This document shows positions 7,930 to 16,822 of a DNA stretch of 44,608 bases, in pieces. The DNA is from Streptomyces sp. AP-93. Its GTDB lineage: Bacteria; Actinomycetota; Actinomycetes; Streptomycetales; Streptomycetaceae. A program made the position numbers and the translations under genes. Within the stretch, counting starts at the first letter, position 1, and each line of letters starts with the position of its first letter. Below the pieces are notes generated by a model. It had not been told where the DNA came from. It made no database searches and worked only from the letters and a program-made list of their open reading frames with translations. The stretch covers positions 1-44,608 of the forward strand of contig NZ_JALGBX010000044.1 of NCBI RefSeq assembly GCF_022808175.1. The letters run 5' to 3'.

Positions 7930-9195
7930 ATGCCTACCGACACCTCTCCCGGAGCGCTCCCGGTACGGGCGCCCCTCGCGCCCGTCCCGGGCGAGCCCGT
8001 CCTCGACGTGGTGATCCCGGTCTTCAACGAGGAAACGGACCTCGGCCCCTGCGTGCGCAGGCTGCACGAGCACCTCACCCGGACCTTCCCGTACCCGTTC
8101 CGCATCACCATCGCCGACAACGCGAGCACCGACCGCACCCCCGAGGTCGCGGCCGACCTCGCCGCCTCCGTGGCCGGGGTGCGCAGCACCCGGCTGGAGC
8201 AGAAGGGCCGCGGCCGGGCCCTGCGCACGGTGTGGGGGGAGTCGGACGCGCCCGTCCTGGCCTACATGGACGTGGATCTCTCCACCGACCTCAACGCCCT
8301 GCTGCCGCTGGTCGCCCCGCTGATCTCCGGGCACTCCGACCTCGCCATCGGCACCCGCCTGGCCCGCTCCTCGCGGGTGGTCAGGGGAGCGAAGCGGGAG
8401 TTCATCTCCCGCGCCTACAACCTGCTGCTGCGCTCCTCGCTCTCCGCCCGCTTCAGCGACGCCCAGTGCGGCTTCAAGGCGATCCGCCGCGAGGTCGCGA
8501 CCCGGCTGCTGCCGCTCGTCGAGGACTCCGGCTGGTTCTTCGACACGGAGCTGCTGGTCCTCGCCGAGCGGGCAGGGCTGCGGATCCACGAGGTCCCGGT
8601 GGACTGGGTCGACGACCCCGATTCCACCGTTCACATCGCCCGCACCGCCGCCGAGGACCTCAAGGGCGTGTGGCGGGTGGGCAGGGCGCTGGCCGTCGGC
8701 GCGCTCCCGCTGGACCGGCTCGCCCGCCCCTTCGGAGACGACCCGCGCGACCGCACCGCCCTGCCCGGAGTACCGCGCGGGCTGGCCCGCCAGCTACTGG
8801 GCTTCTGCGTGGTCGGAGCCCTGTCCACGCTCCTCTACCTGCTCCTCTACTCCGCGGCCCGGACCGCCGCCGGCCCCCAGCTCGCCAACGCCGCCGCGCT
8901 GCTGCTCTCCGCCGTCGCCAACACCGCGGCCAACCGCCGGCTCACCTTCGGTGTCCGCGGCCGGGCCCGCGCCGTGCGCCACCAGGCCCAGGGGCTCGTG
9001 GTGTTCGCCATCGGACTGGCCCTGACCAGCGGATCGCTCGCCGCCCTCGGGGCCGCCAACGCCGAGCCGGGGCACGGCACCGAGCTGGCCGTCCTGGTCA
9101 CCGCCAACCTCGCCGCCACCGTGCTGCGGTTCCTGCTCTTCCGCGCCTGGGTCTTCCCCGAACGGCGCGCCACTCCCGCGAAGGACCACTCCTGA
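7930..9195 (+). CDS. Bifunctional GT2 glycosyltransferase / GtrA-like flippase protein
   Basis: A 421-residue protein. An N-terminal family 2 glycosyltransferase domain (about 25-260) has VVIPVFNEE, the nucleotide-sugar region NASTDRT, the DXD-like MDVDLSTDL near residue 113, and AQCGFKAIRRE. A C-terminal GtrA-like domain (about 287-410) has about four hydrophobic helices and ends with RAWVFPE. It resembles polyprenyl-phosphate sugar synthases (GtrB/DPM1 type) fused to their membrane partner. It likely makes a lipid-linked sugar donor used by the next gene. The ATG follows a GGGAGGGTCGGGG site, and the stop overlaps the next ATG by one base. Confidence 0.9.
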   Translation: MPTDTSPGALPVRAPLAPVPGEPVLDVVIPVFNEETDLGPCVRRLHEHLTRTFPYPFRITIADNASTDRTPEVAADLAASVAGVRSTRLEQKGRGRALRTVWGESDAPVLAYMDVDLSTDLNALLPLVAPLISGHSDLAIGTRLARSSRVVRGAKREFISRAYNLLLRSSLSARFSDAQCGFKAIRREVATRLLPLVEDSGWFFDTELLVLAERAGLRIHEVPVDWVDDPDSTVHIARTAAEDLKGVWRVGRALAVGALPLDRLARPFGDDPRDRTALPGVPRGLARQLLGFCVVGALSTLLYLLLYSAARTAAGPQLANAAALLLSAVANTAANRRLTFGVRGRARAVRHQAQGLVVFAIGLALTSGSLAALGAANAEPGHGTELAVLVTANLAATVLRFLLFRAWVFPERRATPAKDHS

Positions 9196-11387
9196 TGACC
9201 ACGGCAGCGCTACCTCTCCACCCGCCCTCCCCCGCCGCCCCGTCCCACAGGGCGGCCCGGACGCACGCCCCCCGGCCCGGCTGGGAACGCCCCGCCTTCC
9301 TCGGGCTGCTCCTCGCCACCGCCGTCCTGCTGCTGTGGGACCTGGGGGCCTCCGGCTACGCCAACTCCTTCTACTCCGCCGCCGTCCAGGCGGGCAGCGA
9401 GAGCTGGAAGGCCTTCTTCTTCGGCTCCTCCGACGCCGGGAACTCCATCACCGTGGACAAGCCCCCGGCCGCGCTGTGGCCGATGATGCTGTCCGTCCGG
9501 CTCTTCGGGCTCGGTGCCTGGCAGATCCTGGTCCCGCAGGCCCTCATGGGCGTCGGCACGACCGCCGTGCTCTACGCCGCCGTGCGCCGCCAGTTCGGCC
9601 CGGTGGCGGCCCTGATCAGCGGAGCGGTCTTCGCGCTCACGCCCGTGGCCGCGCTGATGTTCCGCTTCAACAACCCCGACGCGCTGCTGACCCTGCTGAT
9701 GACCGTCACCGTGTACTGCGTGCTCCGGGCCCTCGACGGGGCGCACACCAGGTGGCTCGTCTGGGCCGGGGTCGCGGTCGGCTTCGCCTTCCTGACCAAG
9801 ACCCTGCAGGCCTTCGTCATCCTGCCGCCCCTCGCCCTGCTGTACGCGGTCTGCGCGCCGACCCGGCTGCGCAGGCGCCTGGGCCAACTGCTGCTCTCCA
9901 CGCTCGCGATGGTGCTGGCCGGCGGCTGGTGGGTGGCGGTCGTCGAACTGTGGCCCGCCTCCTCCCGTCCGTACATCGGGGGCTCGCAGACCAACTCCTT
10001 CCTGGAACTGACCCTCGGCTACAACGGCCTCGGCCGGATCAACGGCGAGGAGACCGGCAGCGTCGGCGGCGGTGCCCGCACGGCAGCCGCCGAGGGCATG
10101 ACCGGCGGCCCCGGTGGCGGTGGCGGTGGCGGCGGGATGAGCTGGGGAGAGACCGGCATCGACCGGCTGTTCTCCTCCAACATCGGCGGTCAGATCGGCT
10201 GGCTGCTGCCCGCCGCACTGATCCTGCTGGTCGCGGGCCTCGTGGTCACCTGGCGGGCCCGCCGGGCCACCGACTCCCTGGAGGGCATGGCCCGCGCGGC
10301 GTTCCTGGCCTGGGGCGGGGCGCTGCTGATCACCGCGGTGGTCTTCAGCTTCATGCAGGGCATCTTCCACGAGTACTACACCGTCGCGCTGGCCCCCTAC
10401 ATCGCCGCCCTGGTCGGCATGGGCATCGCCGTCCTGTGGGAGGAGCGGGGCAGCCGGGCCGCGTCCCTCACGCTCTCGGGGACCCTCGCTCTCACGTCGT
10501 ACTGGGCGTTCGTGTTGCTCGGCCGCTCCGCGGAGTACGTGCCGTGGTTGCGCTGGTTGGTCCTCGCTGTCGGACTCGGCACGGCCCTGCTGCTGCCGTT
10601 CGCCGCGCGGCTGGGCCGCCGCATCGCACTCGGTGTGGCGGCAGTCGGCCTGGGCGTGGCCCTGGCCGGACCCCTGGCGTACTGCCTGACCACGGTGACC
10701 ACCCCGCACACGGGCTCGATCGTCACGGCGGGCCCCGCGGTCGCGGGCGGCCGCGGCGGCCCCGGCGGCGGGATGCGCGGCTTCGAGACGCCGGGCGGCG
10801 ACGGGATGCCCGCAGGCGGAGCCGCCCAGCAGGGCATGCCCCCTGGCGGCCAGGCCCCTGGCGGCCAGGCCCCCGGCGGCAACCAGCCCGCCGACGGCGG
10901 CCGGAGCACCCGGACCGGCGGCGGCCCCGGCGGAGGCATGGGCGGAGGCGGCATGGGCGGCCTGCTCGGCGGGACGAGGACCAGCGCCGAGGCCACGGCC
11001 GCGCTGCGCGCCGACGCGGACCGGTACACGTGGGCGGCGGCCGCCATCGGCTCGCAGAACGCGGCGAGTTACCAGCTCGCTTCGCAGCAGCCGGTGATGT
11101 CCATCGGCGGCTTCAACGGCAGCGACCCCTCTCCGACCCTGGAGCAGTTCAAGGAGTACGTGAGCGCCGGGAAGATCCACTACTTCATCGGCCAGAGCGG
11201 CACGGGAGCCGACGGCGGCGCGGCCACCGGCGAAACGGGCGGCGCCGCCGAGACCGGCACCGCGACCCGTGGCGGGGGCGGCCCCGGCGGGGGCGTGAGC
11301 AGTTCCATCGAGACCTGGGTCAAGGCCACCTTCAAGGCCACCACCATCGGCGGAGCCACCTTCTACGACCTCACGTCCACCCCGTAG
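9195..11387 (+). CDS. GT39-type (ArnT/PMT-like) membrane glycosyltransferase
   Basis: A 730-residue integral membrane protein with a catalytic first-loop motif (WDLGASGYANSFYSAA) and about 11-12 transmembrane helices. A periplasmic-side segment after about residue 510 is Gly/Pro/Gln-rich, with repeats such as PPGGQAPGGQAPGG, and ends in a conserved domain containing YTWAAAAIGSQNAASYQLAS and KIHYFIGQSG. GT-C enzymes of this type transfer sugars from polyprenyl-phosphate donors outside the membrane, which fits the upstream GT2-GtrA gene. A Gly9-like insert lies near residue 305. The stop codon TAG is provided by the adjoining repeat element, so the natural C-terminus may have differed. Confidence 0.88.
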   Translation: MTTAALPLHPPSPAAPSHRAARTHAPRPGWERPAFLGLLLATAVLLLWDLGASGYANSFYSAAVQAGSESWKAFFFGSSDAGNSITVDKPPAALWPMMLSVRLFGLGAWQILVPQALMGVGTTAVLYAAVRRQFGPVAALISGAVFALTPVAALMFRFNNPDALLTLLMTVTVYCVLRALDGAHTRWLVWAGVAVGFAFLTKTLQAFVILPPLALLYAVCAPTRLRRRLGQLLLSTLAMVLAGGWWVAVVELWPASSRPYIGGSQTNSFLELTLGYNGLGRINGEETGSVGGGARTAAAEGMTGGPGGGGGGGGMSWGETGIDRLFSSNIGGQIGWLLPAALILLVAGLVVTWRARRATDSLEGMARAAFLAWGGALLITAVVFSFMQGIFHEYYTVALAPYIAALVGMGIAVLWEERGSRAASLTLSGTLALTSYWAFVLLGRSAEYVPWLRWLVLAVGLGTALLLPFAARLGRRIALGVAAVGLGVALAGPLAYCLTTVTTPHTGSIVTAGPAVAGGRGGPGGGMRGFETPGGDGMPAGGAAQQGMPPGGQAPGGQAPGGNQPADGGRSTRTGGGPGGGMGGGGMGGLLGGTRTSAEATAALRADADRYTWAAAAIGSQNAASYQLASQQPVMSIGGFNGSDPSPTLEQFKEYVSAGKIHYFIGQSGTGADGGAATGETGGAAETGTATRGGGGPGGGVSSSIETWVKATFKATTIGGATFYDLTSTP

Positions 11388-11548
11388 GGGGTGTCGAGCC
11401 GGTCAGGCCGGGCTCGCGGTGTCCGGCACCGCACCTCGCCGCGTTGTCGTCACTCGCCGACGCTCCGCGTCGACTCCCTCCTCCGCCTTGCGATGCACGG
11501 CACCAGACACTGCTCCCTGACCCGGCCTGACCGGCTAGACACCCCCTA
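11385..11548. mobile_element. MITE-like element with 28-bp terminal inverted repeats
   Basis: The ends at 11385-11412 and 11521-11548 are inverted repeats matching at 27 of 28 positions, each beginning TAGGGGGTGTC. They enclose about 108 bp with no coding capacity. A TA at each outer boundary is what an IS630/Tc1-like or some IS5-like elements would leave as a target duplication. The left end contributes the TAG stop of the glycosyltransferase. It may alternatively act as a very large terminator hairpin between convergent transcription zones. Confidence 0.6.
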
Positions 11549-11609
11549 GCATCAAGGGGGCGGACCGGGCATTCCGGGCTGGTCCCGTGCGCGCGAGGAG
11601 GATGCCTCC

Positions 11610-12284
11610 ATGGTCACCCCGGCCGATCCCGGCACGGTCCGGACCAGCGTCTGGCTGGCCGTCCGGCCGGCCGCACCCGCCCGGCGGCGCAGCGAGGCCC
11701 CCGCCGGACTCGACCGGGAGCGGATCACGGCCGCGGCCGTACGGCTGCTGGACGCCGAGGGGCTGGCCCGGTTCTCCATGAGGCGGCTCGCCGCCGGGCT
11801 CGGGGTCACCGCGATGTCCCTGTACTGGTACGTGGACACCAAGCACGATCTGCTCGAACTCGCCCTGGACAGCGCCCTGGGTGAGCTCGGCGAACAGCAG
11901 GAGCAGGCCGGGCCGCCCGCGGAGGGCTGGCCCGGCCGGCTCCGTTCGCTGGCCCGGGGGTACCGCAGGCTGCTCGTGGACCACCCGTGGGTGGCTCCGC
12001 TCACCGCCGCGTACCCGAACATCGGCCCGCACGCGCGGGCCTTCGACGCCGCCCTGCACCGGCTGCTGGACGCCACGGGTCTGCCGGACGCCACCCGCGC
12101 CGGGGCCCGGTTGGCCGTCTCCCAGTTCCTCCACGGCTGTGGAGGCACGGTACGGCGGCCGCCCGACGGGGAGTTCTGCCTCGCGCTGGACGTCCTCATC
12201 GCCGGGATCCAGGCCCACACCACCCGCGCCGCCCCCGCCGCGCCCGCAGCCCCCACCACCCCCGCCGCGCCCGCAGCCCCGTAG
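11610..12284 (+). CDS. TetR/AcrR-family transcriptional regulator
   Basis: A 224-residue repressor. The HTH domain (about 33-85) contains ITAAAVRLLDAEGL, FSMRRLAAGLGVTAMSLYWYV and KHDLLELAL, typical of the TetR_C_1 subgroup. The ligand domain occupies about 90-205. The last 20 residues are an Ala-Pro repeat (AAPAAPAAPTTPAAPAAP) created by duplicated DNA. The ATG at 11610 follows GCGAGGAGGA. It ends only nine bases from the convergent MFS gene. It may regulate efflux, but the MFS operon already has its own MarR gene, so the target is uncertain. Confidence 0.9.
   Translation: MVTPADPGTVRTSVWLAVRPAAPARRRSEAPAGLDRERITAAAVRLLDAEGLARFSMRRLAAGLGVTAMSLYWYVDTKHDLLELALDSALGELGEQQEQAGPPAEGWPGRLRSLARGYRRLLVDHPWVAPLTAAYPNIGPHARAFDAALHRLLDATGLPDATRAGARLAVSQFLHGCGGTVRRPPDGEFCLALDVLIAGIQAHTTRAAPAAPAAPTTPAAPAAP
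12230..12284 (+). repeat. Tandem duplication coding for the Ala-Pro tail of the TetR protein
   Basis: Two near-identical copies of about 24 bp (CCCCCGCCGCGCCCGCAGCC type) lie directly before the TetR stop codon, separated by a CCACCA spacer. They encode the AAPAAP repeats and are likely slippage products. Confidence 0.7.
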
Positions 12285-12293
12285 ACCGCCCGG

Positions 12294-13901
12294 CTACTCC
12301 GCCGGGGCGGCGGCGGCCGGATCGTGGGCGGCCGGCTTCGACTTCAGGGCGACCTCCTTGATGAACACCACCAGCACCAGCGCGAGCAGCGCGGTGGGGG
12401 CGGCGTAGAGGAAGACGTCGCCGACGCCGTGCCCGTACGCGGACTCGACGACCGTGCGGAAGGGCTCGGGCAGCTTGTTCAGGTCGGGGATCGCGCCCCC
12501 GCCGGTGCCGCCGTGGCCCATGGCCGCCGCCTTCGGTCCGAGCGCGGCCAGGCCGTCCTGGACGTAGTGGGTGACCCGGTTGGCCATGACCGCGCCGAGG
12601 GCGGAGACACCCATCGCGCCGCCGAGCGAGCGGAAGAAGGTGACGACCGAGCTGGCGGCGCCGAGGTCCTCGGGAGCCACCTGGTTCTGGGAGGCGAGGA
12701 CCAGGTTCTGCATCATCATGCCGAGGCCGAGGCCGGTCAGCGCCATGAAGATCGCGATGTGCCAGTACGGGGTGTCGTACCGCAGGGTGCCCAGCAGGCC
12801 GAGTCCGGCCGTCAGGAGCACTCCGCCGGAGACGAGCCAGGCCTTCCACTTGCCGGTCTTGGTGATCACCTGACCGGAAACGGTGGAGGAGACGAAGAGC
12901 CCGCCGATCATCGGAATCGTAAGGATTCCGGACATCGTGGGGGACTCGCCGCGGGCCAACTGGAAGAACTGGCTGAAAAACACGGTGCCTGAGAACATCG
13001 CGATGCCGACGAAGAGCGAGGCCGCCGAGGCGAGGCTGATGGTCTTGTTGCGGAACAGGCGCAGCGGAATGATCGGGTCGCTCGCCCTGGACTCGACGAG
13101 GACGAAGAGCAGGCCGAGGGCGAGCGCGCCGCCGGTCATCGTCCAGGTCTGCCAGGAGATCCAGTCGTACGAGCTGCCGGCCTGGGTCACCCAGATCAGC
13201 AGGAGCGAGACGGAGCCGCTGATCAGGAAGGCGCCGAGCCAGTCGACCTTGACGTCGCGGCGGACGACGGGCAGGTGCAGGGTGCGCTGGAGCACGATCA
13301 GGGCGATGACGGCGAACGGGATGCCGACGTAGAAGCACCAGCGCCAGCCGAGCCAGCTCGTGTCGGTGATGACCCCGCCGAGCAGCGGGCCGCCGACGGT
13401 GGCGACGGCGAAGACCGCGCCGAGGTAGCCGCTGTACCGGCCGCGCTCGCGCGGGGAGATCATCGCGGCCATCACGATCTGGGCGAGTGCGGAGAGCCCG
13501 CCGACGCCGATGCCCTGGACCACGCGGCAGGCGATGAGCATGCCGGTGTTCTGGGACATGCCCGCGACCATCGAGCCGAGGACGTAGATCACCAGGGATA
13601 TCTGGACCAGCAGCTTCTTGCTGAAGAGGTCCGAGAGCTTGCCCCACAGCGGGGTCGACGCCGTCATCGAGAGCAGGGCCGCCGTGACCACCCAGGTGTA
13701 CGAGGACTGGGTGCCGCCGAGGTCGCCGATGATCTGCGGCAGGGCGTTGGAGACGATCGTGGAGGACAGGATCGCCACGAACATGCCGAGCATCAGCCCG
13801 GAGAGCGCCTTCATGATCTGCGGGTGGGTCATGGGCGCGCTGTCGGACGTGGTCTCCGGCCGGCCGCCTCCCCGCACACCGGTGGGTGTGGTCGTAGCCA
13901 T
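12294..13901 (-). CDS. MFS multidrug efflux transporter (DHA2, 14-TM, EmrB/QacA type)
   Basis: A 535-residue membrane transporter with about 14 hydrophobic helices. The N-terminal MLGMFVAILSSTIVSNALPQI segment carries the family's early motif (D/S-T-IVxxALP), followed by WVVTAALLSMTASTPLWGKLSD and ACRVVQGIGVGGLSALAQIV. Proton-driven export of drugs or secondary metabolites is the usual role. The ATG at 13901 has AAGGAAA upstream. It lies 14 bases after the MarR gene on the same strand, so MarR and transporter form one operon and MarR probably represses both. Confidence 0.92.
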   Translation of the reverse strand: MATTTPTGVRGGGRPETTSDSAPMTHPQIMKALSGLMLGMFVAILSSTIVSNALPQIIGDLGGTQSSYTWVVTAALLSMTASTPLWGKLSDLFSKKLLVQISLVIYVLGSMVAGMSQNTGMLIACRVVQGIGVGGLSALAQIVMAAMISPRERGRYSGYLGAVFAVATVGGPLLGGVITDTSWLGWRWCFYVGIPFAVIALIVLQRTLHLPVVRRDVKVDWLGAFLISGSVSLLLIWVTQAGSSYDWISWQTWTMTGGALALGLLFVLVESRASDPIIPLRLFRNKTISLASAASLFVGIAMFSGTVFFSQFFQLARGESPTMSGILTIPMIGGLFVSSTVSGQVITKTGKWKAWLVSGGVLLTAGLGLLGTLRYDTPYWHIAIFMALTGLGLGMMMQNLVLASQNQVAPEDLGAASSVVTFFRSLGGAMGVSALGAVMANRVTHYVQDGLAALGPKAAAMGHGGTGGGAIPDLNKLPEPFRTVVESAYGHGVGDVFLYAAPTALLALVLVVFIKEVALKSKPAAHDPAAAAPAE

Positions 13902-13915
13902 GTGTTTCCTTCGGT

Positions 13916-14398
13916 CTAGCTGTCTGGAAGCGTGAAGCCCGATCGGAGCCGGGCCAGCAGGATGTTGAGGTGGTCGACGTCCGCGTCGGACCAGTCGGCC
14001 AGGGCCCTTTCCAGCGCGCTGGTGTGGCGGGCGGCGAGCTCGGTGAGGAGCGCGCGGCCGGCCGGGGTCGGGCGCAGGATCCGGCAGCGGGCGTCGCCGG
14101 GGTCGGTGTCGCGGGTGATCCAGCCGCGGTCGGCGGTGTGCGCGACGTGCCGGCTGGTCACGGAGATGTCGATGGCCAGGTATTCGGAGAGGCGGCTGAG
14201 CCTCATCTCGCCGTGGCGGTCGAGCACCGTGAGCACGGCCGCCGAACCGGGAGGGCAGTCGGAGGGCAGGAGACGGGCGAGGTCGCGCTTGACGGCGCCG
14301 ATGCCGGTGAGCTGACGGGCCAGTTCGGCGTAACGCGTGTCAGGCGTGCCAGGCGTGACAGCTGTGGCAGCTGTGGTCGCTACGGGCGTTGCCGTCAC
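13916..14398 (-). CDS. MarR-family transcriptional regulator
   Basis: A 160-residue winged-helix repressor. The GTG start at 14398 is preferred because GGAGGGGGG lies about eight bases upstream; the frame stays open to 14518 but without a site. The core includes RLSRLSEYLAIDISVTSRHVAHTADRGWI (recognition helix), the wing RDTDPGDARCRILRPTPAG and the C-terminal dimerisation helix. The first 25 residues are an Ala/Thr/Pro-rich tail. It is first in an operon with the MFS pump and probably autoregulates through the inverted repeat at 14429-14452. Confidence 0.9.
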   Translation of the reverse strand: MTATPVATTAATAVTPGTPDTRYAELARQLTGIGAVKRDLARLLPSDCPPGSAAVLTVLDRHGEMRLSRLSEYLAIDISVTSRHVAHTADRGWITRDTDPGDARCRILRPTPAGRALLTELAARHTSALERALADWSDADVDHLNILLARLRSGFTLPDS

Positions 14399-14428
14399 CG
14401 GGACCCCCCTCCAATGTCGTTGCTTCGG

Positions 14429-14452
14429 GCAACCATAAGAGCAGATGGTTGT
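14429..14452. promoter_or_regulatory. Candidate MarR operator in a divergent promoter region
   Basis: Inverted repeat GCAACCAT - 8 bp - ATGGTTGT matching at 7 of 8 positions, in an unusually AT-rich spot between the divergent MarR gene (start 14398) and the small gene at 14517. MarR dimers bind palindromes of this size and position. Confidence 0.5.
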
Positions 14453-14516
14453 TACAGGCAAATGAATCGGAGGGCTGGGCGGTAAAGGAATCGGAAAACC
14501 GGCTAGGGTCCTGCGC

Positions 14517-14756
14517 ATGGCTGCGAATCACGACTCGAACCACAACTCACCGGCTCCCGAGGGTGACTACGACCCCGCGGGCAGCACCCAGATGTTCCGG
14601 GCGTTCGTCGAGGAGCCGGTACCGGCTCCCGCCGTCCCCGGCTCGCGCATGCAGAACCGGGCCGCGCGCAAGTCGGGACCGGGCGCGGGTCTGTGGATCG
14701 GCGTCGGCATCGCCGCGGTGGTCCTGATCGCCGTGGTGGCCTGGCTCGCACTCTGA
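14517..14756 (+). CDS. Small membrane protein, single TM helix
   Basis: A 79-residue protein. The N-terminal 50 residues are hydrophilic, with an Asn/His/Asp-rich opening and STQMFRAFVEEPV, then a basic patch (NRAARKSG) and one C-terminal transmembrane helix (GLWIGVGIAAVVLIAVVAWLAL). The basic residues before the helix predict a cytoplasmic N-terminus, making it a tail-anchored protein. It starts at ATG 14517 opposite the MarR promoter. No function is known; similar tail-anchored small proteins are common in Streptomyces. Convergent with the lipoprotein gene. Confidence 0.7.
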   Translation: MAANHDSNHNSPAPEGDYDPAGSTQMFRAFVEEPVPAPAVPGSRMQNRAARKSGPGAGLWIGVGIAAVVLIAVVAWLAL

Positions 14757-14771
14757 GGCCGGGCCGCCGGC

Positions 14772-15605
14772 TCAGCTCCAGGTGGCCGTGACCTTCTGGG
14801 TCTCCACGCGCATGCCCAGGGGGACGCGCCAGGATTCGACGCAGATCCGGTAGGTCTGCGTCTTCGTCGTGCCGCCCGCGATCGGGGCGGGCAGCGGCTG
14901 GGTCGAGTTGATGGTGGCCCAGTCGACGCCCAGGGCGCCGATGATGTGCGTCGCGAAGCTGACCGTGCCCGAACGTGCCGCCGTGCTGCCGGTGTTGGTG
15001 AAGGCCACCGTGACCTGCTCGCACCAGCGTTCCGCCGTGGCGCTACGGGTGGGCGCGCCGATGCTCAGCTTCGCCGGCGTGGCCGGAGGCGGCGCGGGCG
15101 CGGACGGTATCGGCTTCGGAGGCGGGCTGGACGGAGTCCCGGGCCTGCCGCCCGGGGCGGTGGGAGGCGTCGTGCCGGGCGCGGTGCCGGGCGGGTTCCC
15201 GGAGCCGCCGGGGGGCGTGGCTGCGCCCCCGCCCGATGCGGAGCCGCCCGGGGGCCGGGACCCCGGGGCGCCGGGCTGCGGACCGCCCGGGGCTTCGCCC
15301 GTGGCCCCGCCGGCGGTTCCACCGGGAGTGCCGGTCGGGACACCGGCCGGCGGGATGTCCGCCGAGGTGCTGCCCGACGTACCGCCGGCGGCCGCGGAGG
15401 ATCCGGGCGACGCCTGCGGGAGCGACTGGAACTCGACCCGGGCCCTGGGGGCGACGTTCTCCCCGGCGCCCCGCTCCGGGCCGGGGGCGGCTGCGCCCAC
15501 GGCGACGTAGCCCTCGCGCGCCGGGCCGCCGCAGCCGGTCAGGGCGGCGGCGGCAGCCGTGGCGCACAGGACGAGCAGGGCGGCTGGCCGGGATACCTTT
15601 CGCAT
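14772..15605 (-). CDS. Secreted lipoprotein with Gly/Pro-rich linker
   Basis: A 277-residue protein. The signal peptide ends in the lipobox LTGC (Cys25), giving a diacylglyceryl-anchored protein outside the membrane. Residues about 60-180 are a Gly/Pro/Ala/Thr/Ser linker, presumably spanning the wall. The C-terminal 95 residues form a beta-rich domain with ERWCEQVTVAFTNTGSTAARSGTVSFATHIIG and TYRICVESWRVPLGM; two Cys (WCEQ and RICVES) could form a disulfide. The fold looks like an immunoglobulin- or CBM-like wall or sugar binder, but no family is certain. The start at 15605 is the only ATG giving the signal peptide. Confidence 0.8.
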   Translation of the reverse strand: MRKVSRPAALLVLCATAAAAALTGCGGPAREGYVAVGAAAPGPERGAGENVAPRARVEFQSLPQASPGSSAAAGGTSGSTSADIPPAGVPTGTPGGTAGGATGEAPGGPQPGAPGSRPPGGSASGGGAATPPGGSGNPPGTAPGTTPPTAPGGRPGTPSSPPPKPIPSAPAPPPATPAKLSIGAPTRSATAERWCEQVTVAFTNTGSTAARSGTVSFATHIIGALGVDWATINSTQPLPAPIAGGTTKTQTYRICVESWRVPLGMRVETQKVTATWS

Positions 15606-15674
15606 CCCGGCAGTTTTCCTGACGCGTCGTCAATTGGGAAGCGGGTGTGATGGATTGCCCGAGCGCATCCGCAC

Positions 15675-15703
15675 CCGTAGCCGTAGCCGTAGCCGTAGCC
15701 GTA
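15675..15703 (+). repeat. Hexanucleotide tandem repeat (CCGTAG)
   Basis: Five consecutive CCGTAG copies in the spacer between the lipoprotein promoter side and the end of the sigma factor gene. No coding role is apparent; it is probably slippage-prone. Confidence 0.85.
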
Positions 15704-15721
15704 CCCGGTGACCGCGGGGGG

Positions 15722-16576
15722 CTACTCGCCGATCAGGCCGACGCGGAGCTGCGCGAGCGTGCGCGTGAGCAGCCGGGAGACGTGCATCTGGGAGATGCCG
15801 ACCTCCTCGCCGATCTGCGACTGGGTCATGTTCGCGAAGAACCGCAGCATGATGATCTGCCGTTCCCGGGGCGGGAGCTTGGCCAGCAGCGGCTTGAGCG
15901 ACTCGCGGTACTCGACGCCCTCCAGTGCGGTGTCCTCGTACCCGAGCCGGTCCGCGAGCGAGCCCTCGCCGCCCTCGTCCTCGGGGGAGGGCGAGTCGAG
16001 CGAGGAGGCGGTGTACGCGTTGCCCACGGCGAGGCCGTCGACGACGTCCTCCTCCGAGACCCCGAGCACGGCCGCGAGCTCCGGCACGGTCGGCGAGCGG
16101 TCGAGCTTCTGGGCGAGCTCGTCGCTGGCCTTGGTGAGGGCGAGGCGCAGCTCCTGGAGCCGGCGCGGGACGCGCACGGACCAGGAGGTGTCCCGGAAGA
16201 ACCGTTTGATCTCACCGACGACCGTCGGCATGGCGAAGGTCGGGAACTCCACCCCGCGTTCGCAGTCGAACCGGTCGATGGCCTTGATCAGCCCGATCGT
16301 GCCGACCTGGACGATGTCCTCCATCGGCTCGTTGCGGCTGCGGAAGCGGGCCGCCGCGTAGCGCACGAGGGGGAGGTTCAGCTCGATCAGGGTGTCGCGC
16401 ACGTACGTCCGCTCGGGACTGTCCGCGTCGAGGCCGGCGAGCCGCTTGAAGAGGGAGCGGGAGAGGGTGCGGGTGTCGATCCGGGTGTCGATGGCTTCCG
16501 AGCGGTGGGACACTGCCGGCACTTCACGCTGCTTGACGAGCGTGAGCACCTGTGAGCTGCCCTGGTCTACGGACAT
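15722..16576 (-). CDS. sigN: RNA polymerase sigma factor, SigB/SigF/SigG family (SigN-like)
   Basis: A 284-residue alternative sigma factor. Region 2 has LPLVRYAAARFRSRNEPMED, VQVGTIGLIKAIDRFD and GVEFPTFAMPTVVGEIKRFFRD; region 3 covers RVPRRLQELRLALTKASDEL; region 4 has LPPRERQIIMLRFFANMTQSQIGEEVGISQMHVSRLLTR. The ATG at 16576 (MSVDQGSS) is chosen for the AAGGGGG before it. It is a close paralog of the next gene upstream. These factors direct stress or developmental transcription and are often held by anti-sigma factors, but none lies adjacent. The name rests on remembered synteny with S. coelicolor. Confidence 0.85.
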   Translation of the reverse strand: MSVDQGSSQVLTLVKQREVPAVSHRSEAIDTRIDTRTLSRSLFKRLAGLDADSPERTYVRDTLIELNLPLVRYAAARFRSRNEPMEDIVQVGTIGLIKAIDRFDCERGVEFPTFAMPTVVGEIKRFFRDTSWSVRVPRRLQELRLALTKASDELAQKLDRSPTVPELAAVLGVSEEDVVDGLAVGNAYTASSLDSPSPEDEGGEGSLADRLGYEDTALEGVEYRESLKPLLAKLPPRERQIIMLRFFANMTQSQIGEEVGISQMHVSRLLTRTLAQLRVGLIGE

Positions 16577-16822
16577 GCCACCCCCTTGAGGTCGCGGACG
16601 GTCGCGCTTCATCTGCGCGCCCGTCGGAGGAACGCAGCCTCCACCTGAATACCGGAGGCGGGGCTGCGGCAAACGCGGTTCCAGCAGAATGTCACATGTC
16701 GGCAACACGCTGTAGCGCCATGTCGACAAGTATCTCCAGCGACAGAACACGATAGGCCTGCTCTAGGGCGGGAATCTACCGGTGTGTCAGGAAACGCGGA
16801 GAATGATCTCCACTCGATCCGG

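Noticed and set aside
8232..9194. Long open frame on the plus strand overlapping the GT2-GtrA gene and joined in frame to the GT39-like gene
   Set aside because: Its residues before 9195 are Arg/Pro/Gly-rich with no recognisable domain, and its codon bias is wrong. It is the shadow frame of the GT2 gene; the real gene starts at the overlapping ATG at 9195.
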